Positions 33,784 to 45,454 of a stretch of DNA of 64,000 nucleotides are shown here, one piece after another. A model generated the notes under the pieces. It was not told the DNA's origin, did no database searches, and saw only the letters and a list, made by a program, of their open reading frames with translations. The position numbers and the translations under genes are program-made. The stretch comes from Anaeramoeba flamelloides. Lineage: Eukaryota > Metamonada > Anaeramoebidae. The stretch covers positions 5,270,001-5,334,000 of the forward strand of contig JANTQA010000026.1 in assembly GCA_027625915.1 (NCBI GenBank), read 5' to 3'. Every line of letters begins with the position of its first letter. Within the stretch, counting starts at the first letter, position 1.

Positions 33784-35132
33784 AGGGATTAGCTTCTGAC
33801 AAGGAGAAGCCTACGATCAAAGTCTGTTATTATTTGGTTTGTAAACTATATTAGTGCTACATGGTTCAAATGTCTCTAAAAAATCAATTGGTAAAGTAGT
33901 AATATTTGTTGATCTCATCAATTAAAAATGATCTTGTATTAGTAAAAACCCGAAGAATTTTGGAAAAAAAATATACCTTTCTGATCAAATTTAAAGGTTG
34001 AATTCTCAATATTCAGACTTTACAATTCCAAAATATCTTTCTTAAATTTGTGGCGAAATGTAGATTAGTTGATAAAAAATTGAATTTTTTTAAAAAAATT
34101 AAATAATTAACCAATATGTCCTTTATAAAATTATTTCTGAAATCATGGAAATATTCTGATTAATATTTTTAGAAATTAAATTAAAAAACTTAATTGAATT
34201 AAACACTGGGATAAATTTTTTAGAATAAAAACACTCTCAACTTTTGAATATCGAAAATATTTTTTGAAATTAGTGTGCACTTTTTTATTTTGTTTTGAAA
34301 AATTGGGGTTCCGAAAAGTTTGAAATCAAAGAATAAGTTAATATATTAAATTAGAATACTTTTCCAGAGAGTTTATCTTTTTAGTTTAACTTTTTTTTAA
34401 TTTTACAAATTAAAATTAAAAAAAACATTTGAGGACGAAATTAGTGTCTTTTGTGAAAAGAAAATTCCGATAATTTAATATTTGTTTGAGTAAATGAGTT
34501 AAAACAAGATAGTGTTTATAAAAATATAAATGATTTCAAGTGTGAATTCAATGATTTAGGACAAAAAATGTTTTCAAGAAAAAGTTAAATCGAAACTTTA
34601 TTTATTTTTATTTTTAAATTTAGTTTTTTTAATTTTATTAATGGAAGGTATTTGATCAGTTTTCCCTTTTTAGTGTTTTTTGGTTTGTAGGGACATATAT
34701 TTTTTTGTAAAATTATTTCTGAAATATTGGAAATATATTTTTGTTACAATTAGCTGTAGAAAAAGGAAACAAAAATAATTGGATTTTGGGTTTTTATGGT
34801 GATGATTATTGAGTTAAAATTTGAAATTAAAAAATTATATAAAAATAGTTACTTTTGGAAGTTCTAAATATGAATTATTAAAGAAAGAAATATTATTATT
34901 TTGGAGTTCCATTTTTAGATTTGGAAAAGGATTTTTTGAAAAAAAATTTCAAAAAATGAATATTTTTAATAGTGATGCTTAGTAAAAAATGTAAGAATTG
35001 GTTGTTCAATAAGATTTATAATAGATTTTTTACAGTCACAGAAACTATTTGAGATGCATATCCACTAAAACCTTTTCCAGCCAATTACAAAATACTTTAA
35101 TTATAGACGCATCTACGGTGAAGATAATCCCT
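33784..35132. mobile_element. FB element copy 2, interrupted by a 579-bp TIR element
   Basis: Ends AGGGATTAGCTTCTGACAAG and GATAATCCCT match copy 1. It is longer because 34117-34695 was inserted. Confidence 0.75.
34117..34695. mobile_element. 579-bp TIR element nested in FB copy 2
   Basis: CCAATA|TGTCCTTTATA at the left and TTTGTAGGGACA|TATATTTTTTT at the right. Copy 1 at about 22337 reads CCAATAGATTTTTTTGAC, showing the unoccupied TA. Short inverted ends (TGTCC/GGACA); AT-rich non-coding interior. Confidence 0.65.
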
Positions 35133-36972
35133 TCAAAACAAAAATAAATTTTTTTCTTTTTTTTGCAGGAATTAAGGATTACAATCCCTGAAATTTGAAA
35201 AAAAAATTATCTTGTGTCGGGTGTCGTGGCTTGTTATTTTGATATCTATCTGATCGATCTTCTACTTGCTTTGTGTTTTAAAAGTGGTTCAAGATAGTAG
35301 TATTGACAATTTAATTTTTGTTATCCAAAATCCGAATTGAAGATTGTAAGACTAATATACCTTAACGTAAGTTCTAAAACAAATTTTATTTGTGGGTTTA
35401 TGATTAGAATTTTTTAATTATTTTTGGTTTTATTTGGAGCTTTTAAGGGTATAGTCATTTACCATGAATATGAACCATACTTAAGGGGTGACCTGAGACC
35501 AAAAAGGGTATTGTGAAATAGCCCTTCTTTTGGTTGACAAAATTCAAATAACAAAAATAATTTCAAGAGGATCATCTTTGACAAAAAATTCAACAAAAAA
35601 AAAAAAGTTTATAAAAAGAGTTCTCAATTTCAAAAAAACAAAATTTGTAAAAAAAAATTCATCTTTTCTCATTTTCTATTTCCAAATGCTTAAATTTCTT
35701 TAATTTAAAACAAATTGCTTTCTTGAATTTGGCAATCAATTTAATTCGATTTCGTATGATTTGTGGTTATTTTGTAACCCTCTAAATTTGACCAAGTATG
35801 GATTTCGTGATATTCAATCAATAAAAATATTTCATTTGAAAAATGAAAAAAAAGAACAAAAAAATCACCGAGATCTCAAAAAGTGCCAAAGAGAGACACT
35901 TCAAAACGGACATAGTTGTTTTCAAAATTGTAATTAACATCTATTTTAATTGGAAATTGAGTGTCGCTCTTGGGCGCTTTTTTCTAAAAATGTCCTCATT
36001 TTTCATTGTTGATTTTTGGAGATCATTCGTACATCATAGGTTGGTTGGTTTTTGACTGGCGTTAGGTACTCAATAAAATTACTAAAAAGTTTTTTTCCAT
36101 TTGAGAATAAAAAATTTTACCGTAATGACTCGGCCCTTAAGAAAAAAAATTTTTTTATTGAGTAAAGAAATCGGTAAAATTTCGATAATGAAACGAATAA
36201 TTACATTTTCATTTTAAATATATGTCCCTGCATATTAGTTTTAGATTCTTCAATTTGGTTTTTGGATAACAAAAAAAAAATAAATAAAAATTAATTTCTT
36301 GAACAATGATAGTCCATATCAATAAGATGATCAAATAGATGATTAATAATATAATAAAATGGAACATTACAGAACACAAAATAATTGTTTTTCTTCTTCA
36401 TATTTTTGTAAATTTTAAAAATAATGAAAGTAGTTATACATTGATCTAAATTTAAAAAAAAAAATAAAAATATCTATTAATTTGTTTTATTTTCTAATGA
36501 AGAAATTAAAATTTTTATTTAATTTTCCAAAATGAATATTCACTATTATTACTACAATCAAATTACCAGAGTAAAAATTTTGTTTTAAAGTGAACAAAGG
36601 AAGTGAGTTTATATTATGGTCTAAAATTATCATTTCTATAGAATGTTGTCAAGATCTTTGGGATTTTCTTCAAATTCTAAAACTAAAAAAATATTATTGA
36701 GAATTTGTAATTGATTTGAAATTTTCATTTTTTAATAGAAATAATGAATCTCTTTTGTATCCGATAGATCAGAAAATGATTTTGATTAAATAGTGTTATG
36801 AGTTTTGTTATATTTTCTAATTTTGATTGAAGAGGTAAGTTTGTTGTGTATTTTCGAAAGTTAAGATTTAAAATTGTTATATTTGATAAATTCTTGAAAA
36901 TTAAAACAAAAGAAAAATAATCAAATAGTTTTTAAATATATTCAATAACTCATAAATCAAGATTTAAATGTC
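35133..36972. repeat. Segmental duplicate of 22776-24605
   Basis: It carries the broken counterpart of the 22982-23425 frame and the AAAAAGCGCC foldback (about 35878-36150). It leads into the second tRNA-Asp gene. Non-coding as far as I can see. Confidence 0.7.
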
Positions 36973-37043
36973 TTCCGATTAGTATAGAGGTAGAATGCCT
37001 GACTGTCACTCAGGTGGCCGGGGTTCAATTCCCCGATCGGAAG
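36973..37043 (+). tRNA. tRNA-Asp (GTC), intact copy 2
   Basis: Identical in sequence to 24606-24676: acceptor TTCCGAT/ATCGGAA with G discriminator, anticodon loop CTGTCAC, T arm GGTTCAATTCC, downstream T-run. Produced by the same segmental duplication. Confidence 0.97.
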
Positions 37044-38434
37044 TACTTCTTTTTTTTTTTAAACATACCCACAATAATATTAAGATGATAAACTCTTCAA
37101 AAAACCTAAAATAAACTCCATAAATCTTTTTTTTTAGTCAGATTTTAGTCGATTTAAGATCAATTCAAAAAATGAAAAATGAAAAAAAAATTCATTTTTA
37201 TCATTTTCTTAAAAATTGAATTTTTCATCAATTTCTATTTTTAAACAATTGATACCAATGACACTCTCTTTAAATTTCTGTTTGAAATTTCATTTTTTAC
37301 AATATTTATTAAATTTTTTCCCTTTTTCAAATTCTCATTTTTTATTGAAATCTCAATTAAAAATAATTCATTTTTTTACCTTTTTCTATCTTTCAACAAA
37401 AACCTAAAAATTCCAGATCTTTGTGATGACTAGAGTTATTCTTATGTGTGATTGATTCTTTTTTAAAAATACAAATTTTATAACATTTTTCTTGTTTTTT
37501 TAAAACTTACTTTTAAATACTTTTTTTATTTTTGGAATAAATTAACAAAATTAATTAATATTTATTTTAGGTAAACCTTCAAGTGTTTAATTCTCATTTC
37601 TCAATTTACTGAATCAAATAAACAGCAAAAAAATGGATCAAAATTCTTGTTTTGTGTATCCTGAACATTTTTACTTTTCTGTCATTAAAATTTGTTTTAT
37701 AATTGAGAAATTTTTTAAAAACTTGAAAAGTTTCAGTCTTGGACTTCAAGAAAAGGGAACAGACTCAAAACAAACAGGTAACATTCTCAAGCTTATTTTT
37801 ATCAATTTTACAAACCCTACCCTCAAGAATAAATCATTATCAATACAATATATTTTTTGGAAGCACTTGAAAAACAAAAGAAAATTGGAAACAAAGCCAA
37901 ATCATCTTGGTTTTGATTGATATATCCTTCTCAGAATTCGTAAAAAGTAAAACAATCTTTCACACATCAGGAATAAGAGTCTACTTTCTTGCTCGAAAAT
38001 ATCATAAACAAGAACTAAATTTGTTGGCAAATGAAATTTTGGTTTTTTCAAAAAGAAAAACAAATAATAAGGACGAAATTAAAACAATTAAAATTTAAAC
38101 TTTTGTTCAATCAAGAAGAAGTTGAAAAAATCTCAAAAATACTGTTTTCTCTGAATGGTAGATATTTTTACTGGACTTTTACAAAAAAATAGTCTGAAAA
38201 TAAAACACTAAATGATCATAGATCCACATATCTAAAAGTAAAAATCAAAACACAAAACCCTTTTATGAATAACCAAAATATAAAATGTTATCCAGACTAG
38301 TATTTAGAATCTAACTTGGAAAAAATTTTCCTTTTTTCTTTTGAAATTGAAATTACAACAATAATAGAATGTAATTTGTTGTCATGACTAATAAATCCAA
38401 AAATAAATGATAATTTTTTTTGGATCAATTTTGC
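37044..38434 (+). repeat. tRNA-Asp block 2 downstream flank
   Basis: Paralogous to the other three flanks. It contains the unoccupied site (ACAAATAATAAGGACG, about 38061) for the MITE present at 52368 in block 4. Confidence 0.75.
37633..38205 (+). pseudogene. Decaying unrecognised gene next to tRNA-Asp (block 2, best copy)
   Basis: The first exon-like frame (37633-37920) starts MDQNSCFVYPEHFYFSVIKI and is open for 95 codons. A possible donor CAG|GTAACATT lies at about 37785. A second part (37970-38098) reads GIRVYFLARKYHKQELNLL and on. A third part is frame-shifted (QEEVEKISKILFSL near 38118). Copies in all four blocks keep these three segments. No domain recognised; possibly a short spliced gene, most copies dead. 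Confidence 0.4.
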
Positions 38435-38950
38435 CAAACTAAATTTCAGAATAAATGGCTCATCTTACATTTGAATTTAGAATTGCTTTTGTAACGTTTG
38501 GAAGTTTTTCCCCTCACAATGAAAAGTCTGTAAATAAATCATTTTTTCTCTTTTTTATTTTTTCAATAGATTTTTGTTAAAATGGAAAATGAAAATAAAA
38601 AATTTGAAAGAAATAACAGATGTATTAATGAAAAAATTGGTTTGGAATATGAAAAAAAGATTAGATTTAGTTATTCAAATTGAAGGGGAATCGATAAATG
38701 GGTTTAATTAATTTTAAAAATTTTCTATTTTTTATGTAATGCTTATTTCAAAATAAATTCCCAAATTTTTTTTAACTGTTTTTTTTATTTCTTTTTCTTT
38801 TATTTTTAGACAAAAAATAAATATCTCTTGAGTATAGAACTGAATATTATAATCCAAATTTTTATATTATAATAGATAACTTCAATTATTAAAATTATTA
38901 TTCTTTAAAATTAGATTTTTAATGGCCAATGATTTTGAAAGGGAGTTTAT
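38435..38950. other. ~0.5-kb insertion specific to block 2 flank
   Basis: The flank homology breaks after GGATCAATTTT and resumes at TTTGTTCTCAATA. The insert has a CTCTTGAGTATAGAA motif related to 8047 and 28267 and a 33-codon frame (MENENKKFERNNRC...) that I would not call a gene. No clear inverted termini. Confidence 0.45.
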
Positions 38951-39206
38951 TTTCTTTGTTCTCAATATTTTTCAAAACATTTGTTTTCCAACTAAAGTCT
39001 TGTTGTCAACTAATTTTCAATTTTTTTTTTTGTATTTAGACCAATTAATTTCTTCTCCAAAGCCCATAAAAAAATTTCAAAAAAAGGAAAATCAAAATTT
39101 TGTCACATTAATTATTCAAAGAAACATTTCAGTATTTTTTTTTTCATTTTGATTGGATTGGCAATGAGAACGATTTTCAAGTGACCCTTAATTATTATTG
39201 TTTGAA

Positions 39207-40600
39207 TAATCAAATCATTTTTTGGACAATTGAAAAAAAAAACAAAATTTGTCACCAAAGATGAATTTTAAAATTTATTTTTATAATATATCCTATTGAT
39301 ATCTAACCACAACTAATGAGTGTGAATTTCTCAAAAATACAACATAATGAAAGTGTGTAATATTTGCACATTATTTTTACAACTACAATTTGTTTAAATT
39401 TGATTGAGTTAGTTCAAAAAGAGGGTGATTGAACTTGGAAAGTTGTAGAAAAATGATTTGAACACAAGGATCTCATGGAAATACTATTTGTTGCAAAAGA
39501 AAAGGGACTAAATTTTCATTTCACTTTCCCTAAAATATATATATATATATATAAACCAGTTAACTTTTCCGATCTGTAATTCTGAACAATAAATTATGAA
39601 TTTTATCAAATCGAATTAGGGATTTTATTGGTTTGTTATAATTCTTGAATTGTGATTATTTTGGAAATTTGAATGAAAATTTTGATATTATCAGTTCAGT
39701 CATAAATAAATTCCGATAACATGTAAAAAGTATAAAAAAAGCAAAAGAAAATTCTGTTCATAATATAATACTTTTCTAAATATAAAGGAATTAACCAACA
39801 AAATTGATTTGAAATTGACACACACTATTGTGTTACTGAATTAAATGATGTAATGTAACCGAAAAAATTGTAACTTTTTACTTTTTTTATCAAATCAAAC
39901 ATGTTTTGCCTATTATTGGAAAGAATATTGTTAAATGTAAAATAAAAAGATCAAAATTTTCATTCAACTTTCGTTAAAAATCTATTATTGAATGAAAACA
40001 CATCACCAAAAAAACCCAATTCTACACTAATAAAAAAAAGTTTTTTAAAACATGTTATAAACATTTTGTAAAGGTGTTATAAACGTTTAAAATGTTATAA
40101 AATTTTATAATAAAAACTTTTATAACATAAATGTTTGTTATAAAATGTGTTATAAAATTTTTACCGTGTTATAAGAATATTTTTCTTAAAAAAATATTGA
40201 AAAAACCATAATTAAAAAGGAAATTTTATTATAAAAATGTTATATAGATGTTATAAAAAAATTTTTTTATTAGGGATAAAGAGGGAAATTAACAATTTAT
40301 GTTAATTTTTTGAATTAAACATTTACAAAGTTAATTGGGCTTATAAATTTTTTTTTAAGAAAGATGAATGTAAATTTCATTCCATTTATTTTGCAACAAA
40401 TAGTAAGATCATTATAAGAATTAATAATTTGAAATTTTACAAGAAATACCAAATCTTTTTTAGAAAGCTGACTGAAAATTTTAGTCCTTTTTCTTTTGCT
40501 TCAAATTAAACACCCTGCTTTCGAAAATACAAGGTTTTACGAACTGTATATTTCAAAAACAATAAATTTAAACGAATATGTAATTAATATTTTTCTTTTT
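39207..40600 (+). repeat. Dispersed repeat W, copy 2
   Basis: Matches 28320-29333; interrupted by a 252-bp MITE. It contains decayed S-family arms near 39480, 39955, 40390 and 40480. Non-coding. Confidence 0.65.
40025..40276. mobile_element. 252-bp MITE rich in GTTATAAA motifs
   Basis: TA|CACTAATAAAAAAAAG at the left and TTTTTTTATTAGGGA|TA at the right. Copy 1 of repeat W at 29131-29145 reads CTCAATTCTAAAAATTG, the unoccupied TA. The interior carries about nine TGTTATAA-type motifs in both orientations. No ORF. Confidence 0.75.
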
Positions 40601-40601
40601 A

Positions 40602-41355
40602 AGGGATTAGCGTCACCATAGATTTCTCTATAATCAAAGTATGTTGTAATTGGGTATTAATGAGATTAGTGACACCCAGGTTCAAATAGCTCTAAAAAAT
40701 CTATTATAAATCTTATTGCACAATAAATTATTACATTTTTTACTAATGATCACAATTAAACAATTTCATTTTGAAAAAAATTTTTTTAATTCCTTTTCCA
40801 AATCTAAAAATAGAAACCCAAAATAACAGTATTTTGATATTTCAAAATTAATATTTAGAACCCTCCAAAAGTAACTATATTTTTATAATTTTTTAATTTC
40901 AAAGATTAACTTAATAATCATCAACATAAAAGCACAATGACTGGTTTGTTTTGTTTGCATTTGATAAAGATAGTGGTAGCATCAATATATTTGCATGATT
41001 TGAGAAATAATTGGTCAAAAAAATTTATTGGTTAATTATTTAATTTTTAAAAATAAACGAAATTTTTAGTAACTAATCTACTATTCGCTACAAATTTAAG
41101 AAAGATATTTTGTGACTTTGTAGTCTGAATATTGATAATTCAACCTTTAAATTTACAGCGAAATTCAGATTTTATTACAAAATTGTTGGGTTTTTTAAAC
41201 TTATACAAGTATTATTTTAATTGATGAGGATCAACAAATATTACTTCTTGACTAATTGATTTTTTAGAGACATTCGAACCATGTAGTACTTATGTAATTA
41301 AGCCCAATAACAACATATTTCGTCCCTATGCTTCTCCTTGTCTGATGCTAATCCT
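40602..41355. mobile_element. FB element, copy 3 (754 bp)
   Basis: TA|AGGGATTAGCGTCACC at the left and GATGCTAATCCT at the right, with about 100-bp inverted arms. It is inserted directly against the left end of T1 copy c. Non-coding. Confidence 0.75.
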
Positions 41356-41358
41356 TTA

Positions 41359-42567
41359 AGGGACTAATTACATTTTATATTTTTAAAAAATTTTAATTGT
41401 AAGAATCTTACTGAAAAATATTTTTTGAGTGCAAGTAGATATTGAAACTTTGAAACCACAATCCCATTCTTTAGTCTATTGGCGAAAAGAAAGCGAATCC
41501 AAAGTAATTCAGAATTGAATCTTTCATTTTTCGATTTTATGAACATTTTTTTTTTGATTTAATGTTTGAGTTTTATTAAATTTGGTTTTGGATCTAGAAA
41601 TGTGTTTATTCGAAAGAGTGAAATTAATCAAACAATAAACTAAAAAAATAGACCCGAAAAGGTATGTATTTGAAATGAATCTTTTCTTTTAGAAGACTAA
41701 ACAGAAAAGATCATATTTCCAGAGAAATTTGTTGAAATCAAAAATGAAAAAAAAAATTGAACAAAACGTATTTTTGAAGATTTGTTGATTTTATCTTCTT
41801 AGTTTGTATGAATCCAAACAATTTATTGCTTGAATTTCTCGCACCATTACTATTTATTATTATTTTACAAAACCGTTTTTTACAAACTTGCTTTCAAAAT
41901 TCTAGCTTCAAATATTTTATCAAACCAAACCAAAATAAAGAAGACCGTTTCAAAAATTAAAATAAAGGAATTGAATTCTCGGAATCAAAAAACAATTACA
42001 AAAGATTCAACCCAAAATAATTGAAAAATTCGAGAAAATATTTCAACCTGAATCCGAATTATTTTGAGTTTACCAATTTGATGGAAAATAATTAATTATC
42101 AAAGCAAACAAATTTGTCCAATAAACACTTACACTCAAGAAGAATTGAAAAAAGTATGCTATTTTTCTGTTTAAAACTAAAAATCAGATGAATTAAAGGA
42201 AAATGGATTTTGAAATTCATTTTGTAAATTCTTAAGAAATAAAAAGGAATTTGTTTCTCAAAAATTTTACAAACATAATTATTTTTATAAGGAATTAAAA
42301 ATAAAATCAAATAAAGAATGAGTAATTGGGTCAAATTGCACAGCTAAGATCAAGTAATAAATGATTTTTATTTATTCTTTTTCAAGCTCAATCTTTTCAT
42401 TTTTTTAGAATTCCATTTTTTAATTGGTATGAAAATATCTTATACTAGGATATATTCCACTCAAGTATTTATTAAAATATCAATGTATTTGGTGAAAGAA
42501 ATGATTTGAAAAATTCAGTTTTACATAAATGTTGGTACTCAAAAAATGAAAAATGTACTTATTCCCT
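41359..42567 (-). mobile_element. T1 TIR element, copy c (1209 bp)
   Basis: TA|AGGGACTAATTACATTTT at the left and AAAATGTACTTATTCCCT|TA at the right. Same orientation as copy a and likewise preceded by repeat W, so W+T1 was duplicated as a unit before further insertions. Minus-strand frames are Phe/Lys-rich remnants. Confidence 0.8.
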
Positions 42568-43141
42568 TAAAAACTTTTTTTCAAATACCATACCAAGAAT
42601 TTATAATTGGCTTTTTTGAGATTATATAAAGACTAGTTTATTGTTATTTTCCAATTAAAAAATGAAAATTTTTATTTCAATTTCCAAACTGAATTGTATT
42701 TATAACTGATACAATCAAATTAGTAGAATAAAAATTTTGATTGTAGGGTTTTAAAAGGAAGTGAGTTTATATTATGGTCTAAAATTATCATTTCTAAATG
42801 AGGATGTAAAGATCTTTGGATTTTCTGCAACTTCTAAACTAGAAAAAGATTTTGTGAATGTGAACTCAACATTTTCATTTTTTTATTGGAAAATTTTAAT
42901 GAATCCCTTTTGTATGTGATATATCAGAAAATGATTTTGATGAAATTAATTTATGAGTTATTATTTATAGAAATTTAATCAGAATCAGAATATTTTAAAA
43001 ATATCTTGTAATTTAAAAAAATTGTTTGTGAGAGTTGAACAAATTTCGTTGAATGAAATTCTTAGATTGAAAACTTAATGAAAAAAAAATATAATAGTTT
43101 TTAAATATATTCAATAACTCATAAATCAAGATTTAAATGTC
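42568..43141. repeat. tRNA-Asp block 4 upstream flank
   Basis: From about 42640 it matches 24120-24605 and 36490-36972. It is non-coding and ends with the conserved AACTCATAAATCAAGATTTA immediately upstream of the tRNA. Confidence 0.65.
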
Positions 43142-43166
43142 TTCCGATTAGTATAGAGGTAGAATG
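43142..43166 (+). pseudogene. tRNA-Asp 5' part, split by LINE
   Basis: TTCCGAT acceptor 5' strand plus the A-box, then LINE sequence from 43167. The matching 3' part is at 51286-51347, 8.1 kb away. Confidence 0.95.
43151..43166. repeat. LINE target-site duplication, left copy
   Basis: GTATAGAGGTAGAATG; the right copy is at 51286-51301. The 16-bp duplication coincides with the tRNA A-box. Confidence 0.95.
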
Positions 43167-43387
43167 TTTATTTATGAGGGGGATTATATATGAAATATAT
43201 ATCCTTGCAACTTCATATGAAGAATTATATATATATATATATATATAATAGGTGAAAAGTGAAAGTAAAGGAAAGAATAAAAAAAGAGAAGATAAAAGAT
43301 GAAGAAGTAAAAAATGAAGAAGAAAAAAATAAAGAATAAAAAATAAAGAGATTAATATAAAGAATTGGATGGTCAGGTCATTTTTAG

Positions 43388-45450
43388 TTACCATCTTTGT
43401 CTACAGATCCCCCGAATATCTAAGCACTCTTTGATAAATTTTACTAGATTATAATATATTTCAGGATTGTTTATTTTGGCCAATAATAAGGTTGAATTTT
43501 GATCTTTTTTGATTTTGTTTAATTGTAGATTGTCTTTTTTGCTTGGATAGCCATTTATCTCTGGATTCCTTGTATTTATTACATTTCCAGAGAAAATGAT
43601 CAATATCTTCGATTTCACCGCAAAAAATACATTCTTTTGTCTTTTCCTTGTTGAATACGTATGAGTATCTATTCAAACAGTTTGAGAAAAGTCGGAATTT
43701 GAGTAAAATGTAAGAGTTTTTGAAGCTTAGATAATGTTGAGTTTTCCATAAATTTAGGTTGTTTTTTTGAATAATATATTGTTTTGTGATTATATTAAAA
43801 TATTTTCTTGTTTTCCAGTTCTTATGTGGATCACTCTCATCAACAGATAGTAGTTCTTTTATTCTATTTTTTTGATATTTCTTTTTTCAATTGATTGTAA
43901 TTTCCTACGAGCCAATTTATATCATTGGTTTCGATGAATTTAATCTCGGTTAAAAGTTTTTCCAATTTTAATTTTTTTTAATTTTTGGATCAGTTTCCAT
44001 TTTTCTTTTATTCAATGTTATGGTAATATCTTCAATTTTCGCCTCAAATCTGACTACTTTAGAAGGAGATCCAAATTGAACTTTAAGGAAAAATTTAACT
44101 TTACTCATAATCCAACTGTTTAAACTTTTTATTTCATCTTTATTGAATGTAAAAACTTCGAGTCCATATGTAAGTTGAGATAGAATAATTGCCTTAAAGA
44201 ATAATAGTTTTAGTTTATTCGAGATAGCATATGAGTTGAAGAATCTCGAATATCTATTGTATGTTTCCAAAGCCTTTAATTCGTTTTGTTTTAGGTGTGC
44301 TTTCTTTTCAAGAATGATCCCTAAATACAAAATTTCTTTCAATTTGAGCTTCTTTAATGTTTTTTGAGTCATTTGGATTCATTCCAAAGTTCTTGATAAC
44401 CTGGAATATTTTTTTCTAGTCTTGAATTGATATCATTTATGTCACCGATCATAATTAATATCAAGTCATCAGCGTACATTTGTGTATGTTCTGCAAATTT
44501 CCGTATTTCGTTGATAAGGAAATGTGATACGATCGCGAATATAATAGGAGATAGTGGGTCTCCTTGATAAATACCATGACCGCTACCGAGGTAAAAGTTG
44601 AAAATAAAATTGAGTAGTATTTTATTTTTTAATAAATAGCTTCGAACATTTTCTAATCAGGATATGGGGTACAGCATCAAAACATTTCATAATATCAATC
44701 GTTACAATGAAGACCTTTTTGTTTGGATCTCTTTTGAATTTGTTTGTATATTTTTTAAATTTTTTAATAAAGTAGATAACTGGGATAATTGTTCCGTATT
44801 TGGGCCGGTATCCAAATTGTTTCTTATCGATAAATCTCCATATATAGCTCAATTCAATGTTAATTAATTTTAAGAAAATTCGAGCAAGTGAACTATTAAT
44901 TGAGATTGGTCTGTAATTAGAAATATTTCCTTCGTCACCCTTTTTGTGAATGAATGTAATATATCTTTTTTTGATAAAATTGAGTATCGGTAGGTCAAAA
45001 TTATTGAGCCACCGATCAAATATCATTTTAATTGTCTGTATGAATGACAAATATTCCTCCGTTATAATATTGCTTGTATTTTTGTAATGATAAATTTTAT
45101 CAAAGTCCAATACTGCTTTTTCTTTCATCAATTTAATTTGATTGATAATTTTTTCCACTGAAAAGATTTGATTAATGTCTATGAATTTGTTTTCGTATTC
45201 GATTTTGTAATTTTCAATAATTTTTATTACATCTTGATTGATTTCTAAAGTTGCCTTTTTTACAACTTGGTTATATTCTTTTCCATTTGATCATTATCTT
45301 TGAATATTTTCTTATAGTTGTTGTTATACATTACTTTTGTTTTTGTCCAGAAGTTAAGGTTTTTTTCACATTCATAATTAATTGTGTATATTAATTCGTT
45401 CCACTTTTTAATTGAATTTCTTTTTAGTAGATTTGTAACTTCACTAGTCG
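43388..45450 (-). pseudogene. LINE ORF2, reverse transcriptase and C-terminal CCHC part (broken)
   Basis: In several frames, in order: TKTKVMYNNNYKKIFKDN near 45330; RT fingers with FIHKKGDEGNISNYRPISIN (45158-44622 frame) and palm motif VTIDIMKCFDAVPH; then YQGDPLSPIIFAIV and MYADDLILI near 44560-44440 (catalytic aspartates in FD and YADD present); RT thumb LKLLFFKAIILSQLTYGLEV (43968-44372); and a terminal C-x2-C-x7-H-x4-C (CIFCGEIEDIDHFLWKC, 43461-43676). At least four frame changes or stops separate these pieces. RT copies element RNA at the nicked tRNA gene; this copy cannot make the full protein. Confidence 0.9.
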
Positions 45451-45454
45451 GAAT

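Noticed and set aside
24606-37043. Genetic code with reassigned stops
   Set aside because: Plausible genes end in TAA or TGA and contain no in-frame stops; the LINE stops are better treated as an element-specific question.
43167-43390. Possible SINE or independent promoter at the LINE 3' end
   Set aside because: The purine-rich stretch and hairpin are the LINE's own 3' untranslated region, shared with copy B.
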